A stretch of DNA of 64,000 nucleotides from Microvirga brassicacearum. GTDB taxonomy: Bacteria > Pseudomonadota > Alphaproteobacteria > Rhizobiales > Beijerinckiaceae. Of this stretch, positions 63,457-64,000 are shown piece by piece; position 1 is the stretch's first letter, and the number at the start of each line of letters is the position of its first letter. The DNA is taken from positions 607,720 through 671,719 of the forward strand of contig NZ_VCMV01000013.1 of assembly GCF_008757455.1 (NCBI RefSeq). The letters are read 5' to 3'. The translations under genes and the position numbers were made by a program. The notes under the pieces are model-generated. The model was not told the origin of the DNA, ran no database searches, and was given only the letters and a program-made list of their open reading frames with translations.

Positions 63457-63763
63457 TCGGGCCTCGGCTCTCAGGTGGGACAAAGGGCGACGGACATGAA
63501 CCCACTATCGCCTCACACACCGCCGAAGGTATGGGACCGCCCGCTATTTGCACAGCTTCCAGCCGCGTTTCTCCCGAGGTAACCCCTAGAGGCAAAAAGT
63601 AACGCTGTCACGCCAGGCGAGATGCTGTCTTTTCCGGTTGCCATACCGACCTTGCGGTCCGGCGGCGGAATGGGTGATAGGCGCCCGTGGGTGTTCACAG
63701 GAGAGTGCGAAGCACTTATATGGCGTCTATCCATCCATTCACGCCTGCGCCAGGAGCCCCGCC
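63457..63763. other. Divergent gap between epimerase and aldehyde dehydrogenase genes
   Basis: About 307 bases without a gene I can support. It contains a short AT patch near 63592-63603 and presumably promoters for both genes. CAGGAG lies before the ATG at 63764. Confidence 0.5.
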
Positions 63764-64000
63764 ATGACCGTTCATCAAAAACCCGTCGACCGCCGCGTGC
63801 TGGATCTGAAGGATCCGTCGCTGCTGGTGGGTAAGGCTTACGTGGCGGGCGAATGGATGGACGCTCCCGACGGCAAGACGATCGCCGTCACCGATCCGTT
63901 CGATGGCGCCGTCATCATGGAAGTTCCGGATCTCGGTCCTGAGGTGGCGCGCCGGGCGATCGACAAGGCGCATGAGGTCCAGAAGGATTGGGCGCGCCGT
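63764..64000 (+). CDS. NAD(P)-dependent aldehyde dehydrogenase, succinate-semialdehyde type (3' part beyond window)
   Basis: Only the first 79 residues are visible: LDLKDPSLLVGKAYVAGEW then DGKTIAVTDPFDGAVIMEVP and VARRAIDKAHEVQKDWAR, the N-terminal layout of GabD-type succinate-semialdehyde dehydrogenases. These oxidise succinate semialdehyde (from GABA breakdown) to succinate. The catalytic Cys and Glu lie outside the window, so the exact substrate class is an estimate. CAGGAG precedes the ATG. It starts a new transcription unit away from the epimerase gene. Confidence 0.85.
   Translation, partial: MTVHQKPVDRRVLDLKDPSLLVGKAYVAGEWMDAPDGKTIAVTDPFDGAVIMEVPDLGPEVARRAIDKAHEVQKDWARR

Overview
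The window is about 64 kb of GC-rich DNA (AT-rich only in a few intergenic gaps). It is densely packed, with many ATGA/GTGA start-stop overlaps. The gene content (a hut operon of the HutF/HutG type, an extensin-family protein, a DUF6894 protein, many ABC importers each with its own regulator, and a compact Wzx/Wzy exopolysaccharide locus) points to a soil or plant-associated alphaproteobacterium, probably Hyphomicrobiales (Rhizobiales). The genus cannot be fixed from sequence alone. No rRNA, tRNA, IS element, phage gene or CRISPR array was seen.

Bases 1-12,300 hold a catabolic regulon for a cyclic amide such as a hydantoin. On the minus strand are a polar-amino-acid-type ABC importer, a hydantoinase cut by the window edge, and a LysR regulator. 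On the plus strand are a DUF917 protein, a second amidohydrolase, an M20 N-carbamoyl-amino-acid hydrolase, a flavin reductase-like protein, a hydantoin racemase-like protein, an FAD-linked oxidase and a DapA-family lyase. Three copies of an ATAAC-N5-GTTA(T/A) palindrome with LysR-box geometry lie at the control points of this block.

Bases 12,350-17,500 hold a DeoR regulator divergent from a UgpB/A/E/C-like carbohydrate or polyol importer. Bases 17,560-21,520 hold an iron/siderophore-type FecCD importer divergent from a SAM methyltransferase, with Irr-box-like sites between them. Bases 21,640-29,760 are a histidine utilisation cluster: hutIHGUD on the minus strand, hutF-hutC on the plus strand, and a candidate HutC operator between. 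hutF carries a one-base frameshift as given. Bases 30,050-41,600 contain an orphan BrnA-like antitoxin, an extensin-like protein, a peptide or glutathione uptake block (gamma-glutamyltransferase without signal peptide, Dpp-type transporter, GntR regulator), a TerC protein and two unknown proteins.

Bases 42,200-64,000 are the most distinctive part. Two repeat-rich acidic proteins of no recognised family (an Asn/Asp-rich 315-residue protein and a 656-residue protein with degenerate GDYY...N.I.Q.N repeats) precede a type I secretion ATPase and its HlyD adaptor. Next come a secreted GH16 glucanase with RTX repeats and a seven-gene minus-strand exopolysaccharide operon: priming transferase, GT2, Wzz, Wzy/ligase, second glycosyltransferase, a flippase fused to a GH16 hydrolase, and a polysaccharide deacetylase. 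Two paralogous LuxR-type regulators with degenerate receiver domains and an NDP-sugar epimerase follow. The inference is a co-regulated surface or biofilm-matrix system: the polymer is made and trimmed by two GH16 enzymes, and the same neighbourhood exports repeat proteins. The window ends inside an aldehyde dehydrogenase gene.
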